The translations under genes were made by a program, and so were the position numbers. This document shows, piece by piece, positions 22,152 through 31,525 of a stretch of 64,000 nt of DNA. The DNA is from Hortaea werneckii (Eukaryota; Ascomycota; Dothideomycetes; Mycosphaerellales; Teratosphaeriaceae). Where the stretch lies: assembly GCA_037044905.1 (NCBI GenBank), contig JBAOKB010000020.1:124001-188000 (forward strand), given 5' to 3'. The notes below the pieces were generated by a model. The model saw only the letters and a program-made list of their open reading frames with translations. It was not told the origin of the DNA and made no database searches. Every line of letters begins with the position of its first letter. Positions within the stretch are counted from its first letter, which is position 1.

Positions 22152-23975
22152 TTACCAAGTCCTCTGCGGACGACCCCGGACGAACCAGCCGGTGGAGACC
22201 CCCGGCTTCCCGTTCTCCTGACGATCGTAGTGACTGCTGAAGTAATTCGCAAAGCCATTAGGAGTCCTCGGTTTCACCGCCTTCTCTACCGTGCCTTCTT
22301 GCCACTCCACCGACGGTAATCTCGCATGCACGCTCGTACCTGTGTCCCGCTCGAACTTCTTCACGATAATCGCGGCCTGGACCTGCCAGCGCGCTCGCAG
22401 ACTGACTCTTTTCTCTGCCACGAGGTCGTCCAGTCGATGGGCTTCCTCTGCAAAACCTCTTTCGACTTCGGCTTCCTCCCTGCGATGGATACGTCGTAGC
22501 TCCTGCATCTCCCGGTCTTGCCGTTGAGCGCGGTATTTTAATCGTCGGCTCTGCTCGCCTCGTAAGACGTTAATGGCGCTCTCGTGCTTGATGTCCATCT
22601 GATCTCGTGAACGTTGGACTTTGTCCAGCTCAGAGCGATCTTGATCCGTGACAACGCGGTAATGTGCGTCGCCTGTGCTGTATGTGCCTGCACAGTAGGC
22701 TTCCATATGCTTCAGAGCTGTCGCAGTATCCTGCCTTTCCTTGGCATGGGCCTCTCGCATATCGGCCTCGGCCTTGACTTGCTTGTCTTCGGCGTCAGCC
22801 ATGGCGGCAACATGTACGTCGGCAAGTTCCTCCATGGCCTGCTCCTGTCGCGCTCGCATCTCTTGTCGTAGATGGCTGTGGTATACGTCTAATTCTGCGC
22901 GCTGCCGCTCAATCCACGCAAGGAATAGGTCGCGTTGCTCTGCCTGATCCTGGCGCAATTGTTTAAAGTCGGCCCGCTCCATTACTCTGTCTAGCTCTTG
23001 CTGTAGCTTTGGTGCCACAGTGTCTACCCTCGAATCGTCGGACGCTGTGCGGCTCTCTGCGGACAAAGCACCCGGTCTACGTGACGCTACTGATGTGCGT
23101 CTTTCGCTGGTCGTAGACGCTGCGATCGACGAGGCCTCGTCCCACTGTTCTAGCTTCTCCAATAGTGCGTGCTGCTCGGCCTGTGTCATTACGTGCTCAA
23201 CGAGCTTCCCAGGGATAGGGCGGCCGCAGCAGCTCGGTACAGCGCCTTTCTTGCTCTCCGTCGCCGACTTGATCGTGTTGCGTAGTGCCTGAGTGCAGAG
23301 TTGATGGCCGCAGGGAAGCTTATGTACCGCGCGACGTTGGCTGGCTTGGTCCTGTGGACAGTGAGGACAGCTATCGTTCAAGGAATTCGTGGAGCCGCTC
23401 CTGCTCAAGCGAAGCATACTAAGGCCTCGGATGCGTCTGAAGTGGCGTCGAGGAGACGAGGCCGGGGAAGAGAGCGGCAGGGAGAAGGTGGAGTGCGAGG
23501 GGGTACTGGGCGGTGAAGGGAAGGACAACGAGTGCCTCCCATTTGGGACGCCCTTGGAGATGAAAGCGTCGTAATCCTTGAAGGAAAGCGAGGCACGAGA
23601 CCGGCCACGTCCATTTGCGGCATGCTGGGGGTCGCGCGACAAGTCGGAGAAGTTGGAGGTCAGGGTGGTGGACTGCGAGAAGCGGGATGCAACCGATTCC
23701 AGCGACTGTCGTGGCAATTCGGATGAGAAAGCTCTCCCTGGCTGGTGGCTCGATTGCTGTTGTGTGCTCGACTCCTGCCCCTCCTCTTGCTGCTGCTGTT
23801 GCTGTTGTGCGCCGAGGATACTCGCGTCGACCCCCAGTGCACTGGCTTCCTGCCTCAGCTCCTCGTCCACCTGATCCTCTGTGCGGCCATTGTGCACGCG
23901 TAGCACATCGCGGAGATAGGAAGCGTTGGCGGGGATAATATGCTGGCGGTCCTCGACATGCTCATGCTCGGGCAT
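22152..23975 (-). CDS. RING-like zinc-finger protein with long coiled coil
   Basis: Single-exon gene of 607 residues. The first 200 residues are polar and disordered, with Gln runs (residues about 57-64) and Ser-rich blocks. A zinc-finger-like module follows: CPHCPQDQ, then LPCGHQLCTQALRNTI and PSCCGRPIP. The C-x2-C, C-G-H-x2-C and CC-x-x-PIP pattern resembles the first RING of fungal RBR/IBR ubiquitin ligases, but I see no IBR or second RING. From about residue 320 the protein is a long charged helix rich in Glu, Arg and Gln (for example QAEQRDLFLAWIERQRAEL), consistent with a coiled coil. A conserved-looking tail contains NGFANYFSSHYDRQ. A ubiquitin-ligase or adaptor role is plausible but not demonstrated. 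The ATG at 23975 is the first in frame. Confidence 0.78.
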   Translation of the reverse strand: MPEHEHVEDRQHIIPANASYLRDVLRVHNGRTEDQVDEELRQEASALGVDASILGAQQQQQQQEEGQESSTQQQSSHQPGRAFSSELPRQSLESVASRFSQSTTLTSNFSDLSRDPQHAANGRGRSRASLSFKDYDAFISKGVPNGRHSLSFPSPPSTPSHSTFSLPLSSPASSPRRHFRRIRGLSMLRLSRSGSTNSLNDSCPHCPQDQASQRRAVHKLPCGHQLCTQALRNTIKSATESKKGAVPSCCGRPIPGKLVEHVMTQAEQHALLEKLEQWDEASSIAASTTSERRTSVASRRPGALSAESRTASDDSRVDTVAPKLQQELDRVMERADFKQLRQDQAEQRDLFLAWIERQRAELDVYHSHLRQEMRARQEQAMEELADVHVAAMADAEDKQVKAEADMREAHAKERQDTATALKHMEAYCAGTYSTGDAHYRVVTDQDRSELDKVQRSRDQMDIKHESAINVLRGEQSRRLKYRAQRQDREMQELRRIHRREEAEVERGFAEEAHRLDDLVAEKRVSLRARWQVQAAIIVKKFERDTGTSVHARLPSVEWQEGTVEKAVKPRTPNGFANYFSSHYDRQENGKPGVSTGWFVRGRPQRTW

Positions 23976-25649
23976 GCTCTTTCGTTTCGCAGCGACGTTG
24001 ATCGACCTTGTGTTTAGCGGTTGGTGTCACTGCCTGCACTGCACTGCTCTTCTTTGCTCAGGCAGTACAGCACACCGCATAGGAGCTTGTCCGCCGTACG
24101 CTCAAGACACCGAGCGCTCGGCCGTGCAACACAAGTGCCGCAGCCACTGTGACCCAATACGGCGCTACTTCTCTCCGCCGCCCTCTGTAAAACACCGGTC
24201 TTGAATGTGCGCTTCAGCTAGCCCAGTGGGTTCCAATGAGAAGCACCCACGGTCATAAGATGTGCAATATAGCTGCTCTCGGCTCCGAAGCCGAAAGTAT
24301 TGCCTGCATGCAAAACGCTGATACTGTAGTTGCGGTGCTGGAATAACTCGACTGGTCCGGACTGGATCAACATAAGGTAAGGCTTGTTGTTCCTCCGTCG
24401 CTCACCGGTTCACTCCGTCCTTCCTTCAGCAGCGACACCTTGCGTGATACATGGACAGCGGTCGCCTGCTGATGCAATCATGCAACGCATCTCGCCTGCG
24501 TCTAATCTCGAACCAGAAGGCGCCAGATGTGTGCGGCGGCGACACTCAACGTCACACCCTCAAGTTCTGCACTCACTTGCCAATAAGGTAGCCGCCCCGG
24601 ACCTTGGCCCACCTTGGGACGCGGAGGTCTTGCTTCTTTCGGCACCAAAATCGCTTGTTAGACCCTCTCTCGGGCAAGGTGTGCCGATCACAGCGCGTTT
24701 GTCGCTTCGTCTGGGTCGTGTCTACGCACATCTCTGGAGAATTGTGTTTCTTGAACGGTTTTCAGTGTTCGGAGTTTATATGCACTCTCTCAAACGAGTA
24801 GGCCATCGAAGATAAGACTGCTCAGGGTCTCATCAAGTCACACCCCCCTCTCAACACCTGCTTGGACACGAGTGCACTCTATCGCGCTCTAGTGGTTTCA
24901 TACCTTCGATAGCACGACTCTAAAACAGAAAAAGAACCTAAATAAAAGAAAATCCGTTGGAGACATTGGAGCTGGTCTCGGCACCGAAGCAGGCCACCTT
25001 CGGCTCTTGTGGCCGTTGTCCGTTTGAAATCGGCTTTAGGCACAATGGAATCTTGGTCTGGAGACTTTCCAAGCATCAGATCTCTGCATCGAAGTGGCGG
25101 TGCTTGACGCATAAGACACATACATCATGTATAATTTCGGATGTGATAGATGGGAGAGTGCATTCGATTTCTAAGCTGTGTACGGTCCTTTGATCCACCG
25201 AGGCCGAGATGGAGCTGGCAGATGTTCGGGGTCGCCGACTATCATCATGCACGAGGTGCGTTGATCACAACCTTGAGAAGTATGACTTTCTTTTTTGAGT
25301 GCCGTGGTGAAAAGCAACCAAAGCGTTCAGAGTCTACAACTTTTCGCGAGACTGTGCCTCTCGATATCGCTAAACCTTGCATAACAACTTTGAACCAGTT
25401 CAAGGGCATTGAAATGTAAGAGATGGAGTGGCAGACGAGCATCACAGCTCAGTATCGAAGTACCTAGGTATACTTAATGTGAAGTCCACGCAGATGTTTC
25501 ACTTGGATGATGAAGGGCTTGACGACTGCTGCTGGCATGACACGCATAAAGCGATTCTGGCCAAACACTGAACTACATAGTAGTCATGCGCACCTAGTAC
25601 CTTTTCCTTCCCCGCTTCGTTGTTCGAAGGCGTTTTGCCTGTTTGCCGT
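23976..25649. other. 1.7 kb gene-poor region
   Basis: It lies between the start of the RING-like gene and the stop of the dienelactone hydrolase gene (both minus). Open frames here, including one of 143 codons near 24.4-24.8 kb, have no recognisable product or coding bias I would trust. The words ACCTAGGTATAC occur near 25461. Confidence 0.35.
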
Positions 25650-26654
25650 TCAGCACACATCTTCGGGCTCCTCATCACCACCCTCTCTTTCTCCCAAACC
25701 GCTACTCAAGGTACGCCCGAACAGCTCTAGCAACATTTCAAAGCAAATACCAGCAATAGCCGGATCGTACCTCCCTTTGCTCAACTCATCACGGATGAAC
25801 GCGTGCTGCGCCCACGCCACTTCATAAAAGCTGAACGTAGTGCCGGCTTCATGTAGCGTCTTTCGAATCAAATCTCTCCCCGCAGCATCCACATGAGTGT
25901 CCTTCTTGCCGAAGATCATGGTGAGCTCGCCCTTAATGTCCCTGACGCGCTTCAAGCTATCATCCGACTTTCCCTTTGCCAGCGTGGCCGAGTGAATGTC
26001 AGTAGCAAAGTAACATACGGCTGCCCGGATACGCTTGTCAAAGGCACACCTGAAAGCCAGGTGACCGCCGAGACACATGCCCGTAGCGCCGATCCGGCCA
26101 TTGCACGTCTCTAGGCCGACAAGCGTGTCGATAGAGAGGGTAGCGTCTTCGTCGTAGGCAGAGAGCTGTTTCTCGATCTTCCACTTGTTGCCTGCGTCTG
26201 TGCCAGGCCCATCGTATGCCAAGGGCTCGGAGCTGGTGAATTCATGGTAAGATGAAGGAGCGGCAACAATGTACCCGTGACCCGCGATCTGGCGAGCAAA
26301 GCGCTGGACAGGGCCAGTTACTGAAGAACAAGGAACGATTAGCTTTAGATAATTATGACGGGAGAGGTGCAACCATCGTCTCAGACACAATTTGGTGTAC
26401 CAAGTATGAAGAATATAGAGAGACCTGTGAGAATGTGAAAGCACGGCGACTCACCTTGGTATATCTCGCTGAAGACTACAACGCCCGGGAATGTGGCCTT
26501 CGGGTAGTTGGGAATAGAGGGATGGAAAAGGAAGATACCTACCGTGCTATCAGACTTACCGCCATGCTACAGGAGGACGGGGATGAAATGGAGGCGTACG
26601 CATGTCACCGCCATGTTTGGTCGGCACGTCTTTGAAGGACTCCGTGACGAGCAT
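25650..26654 (-). CDS. Dienelactone hydrolase family protein
   Basis: Three exons on the minus strand: 26654..26600, 26538..26455 and 26320..25650. Introns of 61 bp (GTACGC to GTAG) and 134 bp (GTGAGT to TTCAG) restore one frame of 269 residues. Starting inside exon 3 would lose the first strand of the fold. The N-terminus contains FLFHPSIPNYPKATFPGVVV and FSEIYQVTGP, typical of fungal dienelactone-hydrolase-like proteins. The alpha/beta-hydrolase triad is visible: nucleophile Cys129 in GMCLGGH, Asp187 in GKKDTHV and His219 in WAQHAF. Such enzymes hydrolyse lactones such as dienelactone in aromatic degradation, but the fungal substrate is usually unknown. The gene is divergent from the RNF10-type gene, about 500 bp away. 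The acidic C-terminal tail (GGDEEPEDVC) is variable. Confidence 0.88.
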
Positions 26655-27152
26655 TTTGACTGACAGCCCCCGCTACTTGCTGGAGTGTGGCAAAAACTTA
26701 ATCTCCTGCTTTTGGATGGAAGGGTCTAGTAGAAAGACCGTGAGAATACTTGAAGCGCTTAAGTAGATGAATCTGCCGTCACCGTTGAGCGTAGGCAATT
26801 TGATTCTCCCTAAGTTGAGATCCATTCCAGCACGTTGCCGATGCGTGGAAGTTCCATTGTCGAGCGGAAATATCCGAGGAGCCCCGCCGCCACCCTCAGC
26901 GTCATATCATGGAGGACTGATGTCGCTTCGCTCGTCTCCTTTACAATGTAGACTCCCATCAGGGTGTTCTCCAGACGACTGCACAAACATACTGCATTGA
27001 AACATAGCAACGCGGCCCTTAGCAAGGCACTCGACAATCACCGGCACACCTCTCTTCATTGAGCAGGCCGACGCCGTCTCCCAGCCATCGTTCCGAGTCA
27101 TACCATACCAACAAAACACTCTTTCTTATCCACTCATAATCACCTTCATACA
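26655..27152. promoter_or_regulatory. Divergent promoter region, dienelactone hydrolase / RNF10-type gene
   Basis: About 500 bases between two divergent start codons. No coding frame or recognised binding site was seen. Confidence 0.35.
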
Positions 27153-29450
27153 ATGAGCCAGCCGCCTGCCTCTTCCAAAGCGGCCGCTTCCTCCAACAAG
27201 TCCGCATCAAGCAACGCTGCCCAATCTCCATCCATCTCGCAAACGCAGCAGTTCTTCTCAAACACGCGAGCTGTCTCTGGGGCCTCGGCCTCTCATAATC
27301 AGCGCTCCGCTGCAAGCAACCCTCGCAACAACCAGTCCGCCAAGCCCAAACACAAGAGCGGCAAGAAGTTTCAGGTGCTAGATGACGATGAGCAAGCGGC
27401 CATGCACGCCATAGGACGCCGGGGCAAACAGGCGGATATCACGCATCTGATGAACATTGCCCTCCCACCGAGGCCGAGCCAGGGACGAGACTATCACAGA
27501 CACAGCTATAACGGCCCGAGAGGAGGTAAAGGAAGGTACAATAACACATGGGGACTGGGCAGCGGTTATCATGCCGTCGACAAGGCCAGGTGAGTGTAGC
27601 TACCAGGTGATCCTCCCAGATGCGGTTACTGATTAAACGGATGTAGGTACATACACGCCAATTACCGCTTCATCGTTGATCCGCGTGGGGACTATACTGC
27701 TCAGGCCGCCGACGCTGATGTCCACCTCGATTGGGCACAGGTTATGCAAGTCATTGCATCCTCCAAGTCGCAGGCGGCCTCGTGTCCGATATGTTTGGGG
27801 GATACTACAGCACCTCGTATGGCAAAGTGCGGGCACATCTTTTGTCTGCCGTGTTTGATTCGCTACATGCACTCCGATGATGATGTTCGTCCTCCTGGAC
27901 ACGAGAAGAAAGCACGCTGGAAGAAGTGCCCAATCTGCTGGGACAGCGTCTACATTTCCGAGACCCGGCCAGTGAGATGGTACATTGGACAAGAAAATAG
28001 CCCACCAAGAGAAGGCAACGACATAGTTCTGCGGCTCATAAAGCGCAGGACTGGCAACACATTAGCCATGCCTCGGGAGTCTGCTGATCCGGTCTCAAAA
28101 GGTGATGCAGTACCTTGGTATCATGCGGCAGAGGTCATGGACTACGCAAGGGTCATGAAGGGCAGCGAAGAATACATGACGCAGCAATACGACGAGTACA
28201 TGACTGCTGTGGAGGCTCTCGCACAAGAAGACGAGTTAATGTTTGGTGAAGACGGCGAATGGACAGCCCGAGCCCTACGTTTCCTTCACGATGCCAAGGA
28301 CAAGGTGAAAGGAATCGGCAACCCGCCGACTCAGCCGAAGAAGCCTGAACAAGTAGCACAGACGAAGCAACCGGAAGCACAACAAAGGCCCCCGATACAG
28401 TTCAATGAAGGGCAAGAAAGTGTACCGGAAATGTACGCCTTGAAACAGGCGGCGAACGCACCTTCCGCTCCAGTGGCATCAGACACGACCAAACAGCCAG
28501 AAGCACCAGCAAGCAGCGAGAGTACAACGAACACTACGAATATCCCGAGGACGATACACGAGATGCGTCTCCCGCCCGAGAAGCCACAGCCTGCCGAGTA
28601 TCTCTTCTACCAAGCTTTGCAGCATTACTATCTCTCCCCTCTCGACATTCGCATCCTCAAATCGGCCTTCACCTCTTACCATCTCTTCCCTTCTTCTATA
28701 CTCCCCCGTGTTGAAAGAGTCTCTTCTGGCCACGTTGTGGACGATGAGCTTCGGAAGCGCGTCAAGTATCTCTCACACCTACCGTACGGCTGCGAGGTGG
28801 GTTTCTTGGAGTGTGATTGGACCGACACAGTGCCTCCGCACGTGCTGCACGAGTTCAAGCCTATGCTTGATCGGCGGCGGAGGAGAGCGGACGAGAAAGA
28901 GGCGAGGGAGGAGAAGGAGAGAGTTCGGATCGAAAAGGCCGAGGAGCGAGAAATTGCTCATATTAAGAGAAAGAGACCGAGCGTGCCGGCCGAGCCAATC
29001 TGGCAGGAAGCAGAATGGGAGGCTCTCCCTTCAAGTATGGCTTCGGGAAGCGCAAGTGCGGCCGGCGAGGGAGCAGCGGGTGCAAGCCCACCCTGGCCTG
29101 CAAATCGAGCAGGCTCCGGTTTTGCTTCTCTTGGCTCACCCGGAACAAGCCCCACGATGCACCGCACAGTTTGGGGCACGACGGCCATCGCGCCGGCGGA
29201 TGATGAAGTTGCAGGCCTCCCGACCGATGCGCAGTGGGCGCAGCAAGAGGACGGATGGCTTCAGGGATGGGAGAAGGACCTGCTAGACCATCGTGAAGCG
29301 GAAATGATCGGAGAGGTCGAGGGTATGTCCCTTGACGAAGGTAGCGCAGCTAGCGGTGGGAAGAAAGCAGGAGGTGGCGGCGGTGGTAAGAAGGGCAAGA
29401 AAGGGAAAAAGATCACCCTGATGAGTACGACGGGCAGACGGGGCGCGTAA
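27153..29450 (+). CDS. RNF10/Mag2-type RING ubiquitin ligase
   Basis: Exons 27153..27589 and 27647..29450 are joined over a 57 bp intron (GTGAGT donor, TTACTGATT branch, GTAG acceptor), giving 746 residues. The RING is C3HC4 at about residues 190-250: CPICLGDTTAPRMAKCGHIF, CLPCLIRYM, then KWKKCPICWDSVY. It is followed by RPVRWYIGQ, a block typical of RNF10 and its yeast counterpart Mag2. The N-terminus is Ser/Ala-rich with a basic KHKSGKKFQVLDDDEQ segment. A helical region with EAEWEAL lies near the end, and the tail is Gly/Lys-rich (KKGKKGKKITL). RNF10 and Mag2 ubiquitinate small-subunit ribosomal proteins on stalled or defective 40S subunits; the same role here is inferred from homology. 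The SPOUT methyltransferase gene follows on the same strand. Confidence 0.9.
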
Positions 29451-30260
29451 GCTTGGCGTGCTGTGTACTGGTGATGTGCATTAGGCGTAGAAATATGAAA
29501 GACGGATTTGGTATGACGAAGGGAGCAAGGTGGAGTGACCCCCTGCTACACAAGATCATCCGTGAGCAATCTAGCAAAAGGGCTCGAGACTTTTTGCGTT
29601 TTCTAAGCTTCGAACAGATGAGAAATGACTATACAGACAGAGACGGCAATTGATACTTCAATCTTCACGAAATCGGTTAAGAATCAACTCTAGACTTTGT
29701 CAGTGTCCTAGTGCTAAGACTCCAATGTAAGGATTTTGAAATGCTATACGGATTGTGTAAGGATAGTGTAAGCGCATAGAGCGCATCGCTTCCCAGCATC
29801 CTGTGAAACGGCATCAGCTTCGCTCCTGCTGATCTACTATTGAGACGGCGATGTAGGAGTGGTGTCAAGATCTTGGCAGCTGAGTATCGTGGGTATGTAA
29901 TGTGCTCGAATAAGGATTGGTAATATTTCCCTTGATCGAGTTTAGCAAGGCCTGGCAGTTGGTGTCACGGGAAGCCTGGGAGAGGATGTGGAAGCCGAAA
30001 GTACGCTCATGTACTGGGCATTCCCCCTCCAACGATATCGAAGATCTTAAGATGTTATAGCTCTTACTACACTTTGTTTTGGACTGATAGGAATGGAGAG
30101 ATGTGTGAGCACGCAACGACGGCCTCGAAAGTGGTATGCATCCGTGGATGTATGGCTCTTGCAAAAGTCCTGAGAATGACGACGCATGGTCTGAGCGACG
30201 CCTCGCAACGAAAAAGCTTCAGCCGGGGAAAATGATATTGGATATTTAAACAACACATTA
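29451..30260. other. Intergenic region between RNF10-type and SPOUT genes
   Basis: About 0.8 kb with only short, unconvincing open frames. It holds the 3' UTR of the left gene and the promoter of the right gene. TTTAAACAACACATT directly precedes the SPOUT gene start. Confidence 0.35.
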
Positions 30261-31525
30261 TGTCGGGCCACAAAGCAAAGGTAAAGCTAAATTGCCATTG
30301 CAAGGGAGCAAGGCTGACCGATTCTAGAAACGAAAGACCTCCGAATATGAGGCTGTGGATACGTCAAAACCCACGGCCGTCTTCGAGCCAACGAAAGGTC
30401 GGCAGCATACTTTGAGTATCGCTCTGCCTGGCAGTATTATCTCCAAGTACGTATGCTGTCGATTTCAGCGTTTCCTTATTCGAAGCTGCTTTGCTCGAGC
30501 GATCCTCCATCGGATTAAGATGACTATTAAAATTTTTGCCACACCTGTCGAAGGCCATAAAAAGATCGCGCTTTCTAAGCTGAAGTCAAGACTGGTACGG
30601 TCACTCACTAATACGTGGCAGTGTCAAGGCACCTGATATCAAATCAAGAGTCATCGGCCAAATCGCTCGAGCGTGTGCAGTCTTCTCCGTAGACGAGATC
30701 GTCGTGTTCGATGACGGACAGGCTGAGATTGGCCATGAAGGAGCCGATGGCTACACGGCCTTCTCGGACCCCTGCTTCTTCGTCTACCACGTTTTGAGCT
30801 ATCTGGAAACTCCACCCCATCTGAGAAAGGCCCTTTTTCCAATGCATCCGGACCTGAAAGCAGCCGGTGCACTTCCCAGCTTGGACATGCCTCACCACCT
30901 AAGGAGCGAAGAGTGGTGTCCTTACCGAGAGGGTGTGGCTGTGAAGCAGAGGAAGGGCAAGAACGGTAGCGTGGAGACACTCGTTGACGCAGGCCTCCCA
31001 CAGTATGTGCGTCTACCTGTGGCCGTGGAAGAGAATACGCGAGTCACTGTCAAACTCCCTGCCCACCCTCCAACTTCTGGCAATGAAATTGCGGGTGAAG
31101 CAGTCGCGCCAGAAGCACCACGCGAAGAAGCAGGCTACTACTGGGGCTACAGCGTGCGGCAAGCCCCGTCACTGAGCGGCATTCTGACAGAATGCCCCTA
31201 CGACGGCGGATACGACATCGCCATCGGGACGAGCGAGCGCGGGATACCGGTCTCGCGGATTCTCGAAGCTGACGAGACGGCAGCGCATGTGGAGCCGGCA
31301 TGGAACCACCTGCTGCTAGTATTCGGGGGCGTCGCAGGCCTAGAGGCGGCGCTATCAGCAGACAGCGAGCTCACGGGAGCAGGCGTGAGGGATCCCAAGG
31401 AGCTGTTTGATCGCTATATCAACCTTGTTCCTGGCCAAGGGAGCCGCACCATCCGCACTGAGGAAGCGATTTGGGTGGGGCTGACGGCGCTGCGTCCGCT
31501 CGCGGAGGCTAGGAATGCGGTTTAG
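30261..31525 (+). CDS. SPOUT-fold RNA methyltransferase (DUF171 / SPOUT1 family)
   Basis: Three exons, 30261..30281 (seven codons), 30328..30446 and 30622..31525. Introns are 46 bp (GTAAAG to TCTAG, GGCTGACCG branch) and 175 bp (GTACGT to GGCAG, CACTAATAC branch). The product has 347 residues, close to human SPOUT1/C9orf114. It starts with a short basic leader (MSGHKAKKRKTSEYE). Family blocks are HTLSIALPGSIISN, IGQIARACAVFSVDEIVVFD and RKALFPMHPDLKAAGALPSL. The knot region has GYSVRQAPSLSGIL, YDIAIGTSERG and HLLLVFGGVAGLEAAL, then the closing block LVPGQGSRTIRTEEAIWVGL. Members are SAM-dependent methyltransferases with the alpha/beta knot; the RNA target in fungi is not settled. Starting at the internal 30704 position would delete the first conserved strand. 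Confidence 0.9.
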
